A DNA stretch of 24,401 bases from Pseudomonas fluorescens (GTDB lineage Bacteria; Pseudomonadota; Alphaproteobacteria; UBA2136; UBA6156): positions 1-24,401 of the forward strand of contig QFOU01000017.1 in the NCBI GenBank assembly GCA_003241595.1, given 5' to 3'. The stretch's first letter is position 1. Every line of letters begins with the position of its first letter. Under the pieces are notes generated by a model. The model did no database searches, was not told where the DNA came from, and was given only the letters and a program-made list of their open reading frames with translations. Shown piece after piece: positions 22,732 to 24,401 of the stretch. The position numbers and the translations under genes are program-made.

Positions 22732-23244
22732 TTACTCGCACACAAGCCGTACCCATCCTTGGCTCGGCCCCGAACCACCCATGCTGGTCGTACGGATCTC
22801 TGTCCAGCTCTGTCCGGCACACTCTCGATACTGCGGAGACGAGGGACACGAAATGATCCGGCAATTCGGGCGGGCGGGCGCCGGTACATTCACCTGCGCT
22901 TCACGACATCCGCCGGTCGACGGGTTGAACAAATATCCGGCCGCATTGCACGAAGCAATGGTATTCACGGTATTCTGCGTCGTAGGGTTGGCAGCCGGCA
23001 CTACACAGGGGTCACCGCCGCCCGCATTCGGGGCATACAACATCCCACGACGACTGCACGCCACCACCTGATCCACCCTCACATTCACCATATCCGCCTT
23101 GGCATCCGCCGATTTGACCAGCGTCGAAAGCGCCGTCCATGTCATCTGGGTATCAAACGATCCACCCGCCGTACGCTCCTGCGCGTATACAGAGGGCACA
23201 GCCGCACACAAGGAAAGAACAAAGACAATAAACAGGTTTTTCAC
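22732..23244 (-). CDS. Secreted Cys-rich protein of unknown function
   Basis: A 170-residue protein. It starts with a clean signal peptide (Lys-Asn, then LFIVFVLSLCAAVPSVYA, cleavage before QE). The mature part has eight Cys spread through ACSRRGMLYAP, GGDPCVVP, ASCNAAGYLFNPSTGGC, RPNCRIISCPSS, RECAGQSW and the C-terminal VCE. An even Cys number with Gly/Pro/Asn-rich loops suggests a disulfide-stabilised extracytoplasmic fold. I chose the GTG at 23244 because GGAG lies 8 bases upstream; a TTG at 23250 is nearer to that site than usual. It is 47 bases upstream of the HerA-like gene on the same strand. No known family recognised. Confidence 0.7.
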   Translation of the reverse strand: MKNLFIVFVLSLCAAVPSVYAQERTAGGSFDTQMTWTALSTLVKSADAKADMVNVRVDQVVACSRRGMLYAPNAGGGDPCVVPAANPTTQNTVNTIASCNAAGYLFNPSTGGCREAQVNVPAPARPNCRIISCPSSPQYRECAGQSWTEIRTTSMGGSGPSQGWVRLVCE

Positions 23245-23408
23245 GTGCAAAACTCCGGGTTGGTTTAAAGCTTATAGTGATACTGTCTAATATCAATGAC
23301 AAAGCCCTGAATGGCAAGCTCAGTGCGCAGAAGGCTTGCTCTCGGCTTCAAAATATTGCATACACAAAACCGACACCGCTTTCCGTTCTCCTACATAACG
23401 AGGTTTTT

Positions 23409-23870
23409 ATGACCAAACCCACCGACTACATTCTGGTACTCGACAGCAATGCCGAGGCACGTAGCCACATTACCGGCCAACTGCACCAGGAAGGCTACAC
23501 CGTCTACGCCGCCAACTCGCCCGAAAGCGCGTTGCGCATCATCAAACAGGCCCGCAAAGGCGGCACTCCCTGCCAATTGGTGTTGCTCGGCAATAATTTC
23601 GGCAGCGCGCAGCGCAATCAGGCCCTCAATGTCCTTAAACGCCTGCGCCGCTGGAAAGGCTTCAAGGATGTCCTGGTGCTCGGCGCGGCCCTGCCGGGCG
23701 TCCAGGCGGGCAGCGATCCCAAAGCTCCCCAGCCCAATCTCGGCGTCTGGGCGCGCGTCGTCGGAAAAGACCTGAGCCTGCATATCTCTACGCAGACCTT
23801 CCGCCGCAACACGGCCGAAACCCTGTGGGACATCCGTGACGTGCTCCAGCACCTCACCCGCAAGATCTGA
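23409..23870 (+). CDS. Pseudo-receiver protein 3 (phospho-acceptor Asp replaced)
   Basis: A 153-residue protein with a receiver-like first half: ILVLDSNAEARSHITGQLHQEGYTVY, AANSPESALRIIKQA, then QLVLLGNNFG. The acceptor Asp position is Gly61, while one acidic residue (Asp12) of the metal pair remains. The second half departs from receivers and carries a segment rich in Pro/Gly/Lys (about 95-118) and an end with LWDIRDVLQHL. It cannot be phosphorylated in the normal way and may act as a constitutive partner or phosphorylation-independent switch. GAGG lies 5 bases before the ATG. The closest relative in the window is the gene at 23978. A perfect 14-bp hairpin follows. Confidence 0.7.
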   Translation: MTKPTDYILVLDSNAEARSHITGQLHQEGYTVYAANSPESALRIIKQARKGGTPCQLVLLGNNFGSAQRNQALNVLKRLRRWKGFKDVLVLGAALPGVQAGSDPKAPQPNLGVWARVVGKDLSLHISTQTFRRNTAETLWDIRDVLQHLTRKI

Positions 23871-23875
23871 CGATA

Positions 23876-23907
23876 CACCCCTCCGGAGAGTTATCTCCGG
23901 AGGGGTG
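23876..23907. repeat. Perfect 14-bp inverted repeat with 4-base loop after gene 3
   Basis: CACCCCTCCGGAGA / TCTCCGGAGGGGTG with loop GTTA begins 5 bases after the stop of pseudo-receiver 3. It is the longest perfect hairpin in the window. No T tract follows on + (CGGTTGG), and on - ATCGTC follows, so it is not a canonical Rho-independent terminator. Confidence 0.75.
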
Positions 23908-23977
23908 CGGTTGGCGTCACACCACCGGACAATAGAAACACGAATATCACTTTTCCATGCCATTGCAGGAGCATCCC

Positions 23978-24394
23978 ATGGCCAAAATCCTTATCGCCGA
24001 TGAATCCGAAATTGCCCGCAATACGCTGGCAGAGGAACTCACCGCCGCAGGTCACGAAGTGGTCAAAGCCGGCAAATATCACGAAGCCGCCGAGGCCTTG
24101 GAGAAATCCATTCGCGTCACCGACAAGAATCGTAAAGCGTTCGACCTGATCTGCCTCGCGCCCTACCTTAGCGACCGCAGCGGTGTCTACACACTGTTCC
24201 GCATCCGCGACCAACCGTTTCTCATCCGCGCCCGCGTCCTCGGCGCCATCATCGATAAAAATGTCTGGCGCGATATCGACGAAAGAAACACTCATCTCAA
24301 CTTCCGGAGAACCGAAAAACAACGTCGTGAAGGTCAGCCGGAATATGTCTGGAATCTGAAAGATGTCCTGAAGTTTCTACCGTCACCGGCCTGA
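23978..24394 (+). CDS. Pseudo-receiver protein 4 (phospho-acceptor Asp replaced)
   Basis: A 138-residue protein that begins like a receiver: MAKILIADESEIARNTLAEELTAAGHEVV, KYHEAAEALEKS, then FDLICLAPYLSDRSG. The acidic pair Asp8-Glu9 is kept, but the acceptor position is Ala61. The second half (RARVLGAIIDKN, then a highly charged stretch with RRTEKQRREGQ, then VWNLKDVLKFL) differs from receivers but resembles the end of the protein at 23409 (VLGA; FRR; W..(K/R)DVL..L). AGGAG lies 6 bases before the ATG. Its leader (GCCATTG..AGGA....CCCATG) closely resembles that of receiver 2. Function unknown; conventional phosphorylation is not expected. Confidence 0.7.
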   Translation: MAKILIADESEIARNTLAEELTAAGHEVVKAGKYHEAAEALEKSIRVTDKNRKAFDLICLAPYLSDRSGVYTLFRIRDQPFLIRARVLGAIIDKNVWRDIDERNTHLNFRRTEKQRREGQPEYVWNLKDVLKFLPSPA

Positions 24395-24401
24395 AACCAA
24401 C

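Noticed and set aside
23314..23339. GCAAGC-N14-GCTTGC upstream of pseudo-receiver 3
   Set aside because: Arms are only 6 bases with a long loop and no T tract; a match of this size is expected by chance.

Overview
The window reads as chromosomal DNA of an alphaproteobacterium. The evidence is the mutY/dciA/dsbA-like block, a membrane-sector ATP synthase cluster (atpI, atpB, atpE, one b subunit) without the F1 genes, an AtpI/AtpZ-type assembly protein, an alpha-type L31, and flagellar and chemotaxis genes. The lineage cannot be fixed more closely; a Micavibrio-like or Rhodospirillales-like group is a guess. From about 0.7 kb onward the + strand is clearly C-rich over G whichever strand is coding, so it is probably the lagging strand. 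The highly expressed rplS, rpmE and atp genes lie on the G-rich strand. No tRNA, rRNA, insertion sequence, prophage or CRISPR array is visible. No gap between genes exceeds about 210 bases.

Layout. (1) 1-531: the 5' end of lpd and a decapitated YdcH/DUF465 gene, with different strand composition and codon use. They abut, at about position 530, the exact start of an ArsR-type regulator; this is a suspected rearrangement breakpoint or assembly chimera. (2) 0.5-6.6 kb: arsR, a FliK-like hook-length gene and cheR on +, fliI-fliJ on -, cheW on +: flagellar export and chemotaxis. (3) 6.7-7.35 kb: two small unrecognised genes, probably membrane proteins, each with a clear Shine-Dalgarno and a hairpin after it. 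(4) 7.4-10.3 kb: rpmE, then atpF, atpE and atpB on -. A terminator-like hairpin lies between atpB and atpE, and a small + strand membrane gene lies between atpB and atpI. (5) 10.2-12.65 kb: a DsbA-family protein and dciA on -, divergent from mutY on +. (6) 12.65-15.75 kb: rnhB, a GT4 glycosyltransferase and an NAD-dependent sugar epimerase as overlapping genes on -, preceded by an unrecognised 116-aa gene. (7) 15.9-20.1 kb: a soluble lytic transglycosylase, a degenerate family 4 uracil-DNA glycosylase-like gene, rplS and trmD, all on -. (8) 20.2-24.4 kb: four small stand-alone receiver or receiver-like proteins on +, two with the phospho-acceptor Asp and two without, around a HerA-like ATPase and a secreted Cys-rich protein on -.

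How the genes work together: FliI/FliJ (export ATPase and its stalk), FliK (hook length) and CheR/CheW (receptor methylation and coupling) serve motility. The four receiver proteins could feed such a pathway, but nothing in the sequence ties them to it. DsbA-like oxidoreductase activity would suit the eight-cysteine secreted protein. The glycosyltransferase and epimerase suggest surface polysaccharide synthesis, and Slt turns over peptidoglycan. The most unusual part is the receiver/pseudo-receiver cluster with its duplicated leaders and terminators. Next come the broken-up atp cluster and the junction at about 530.
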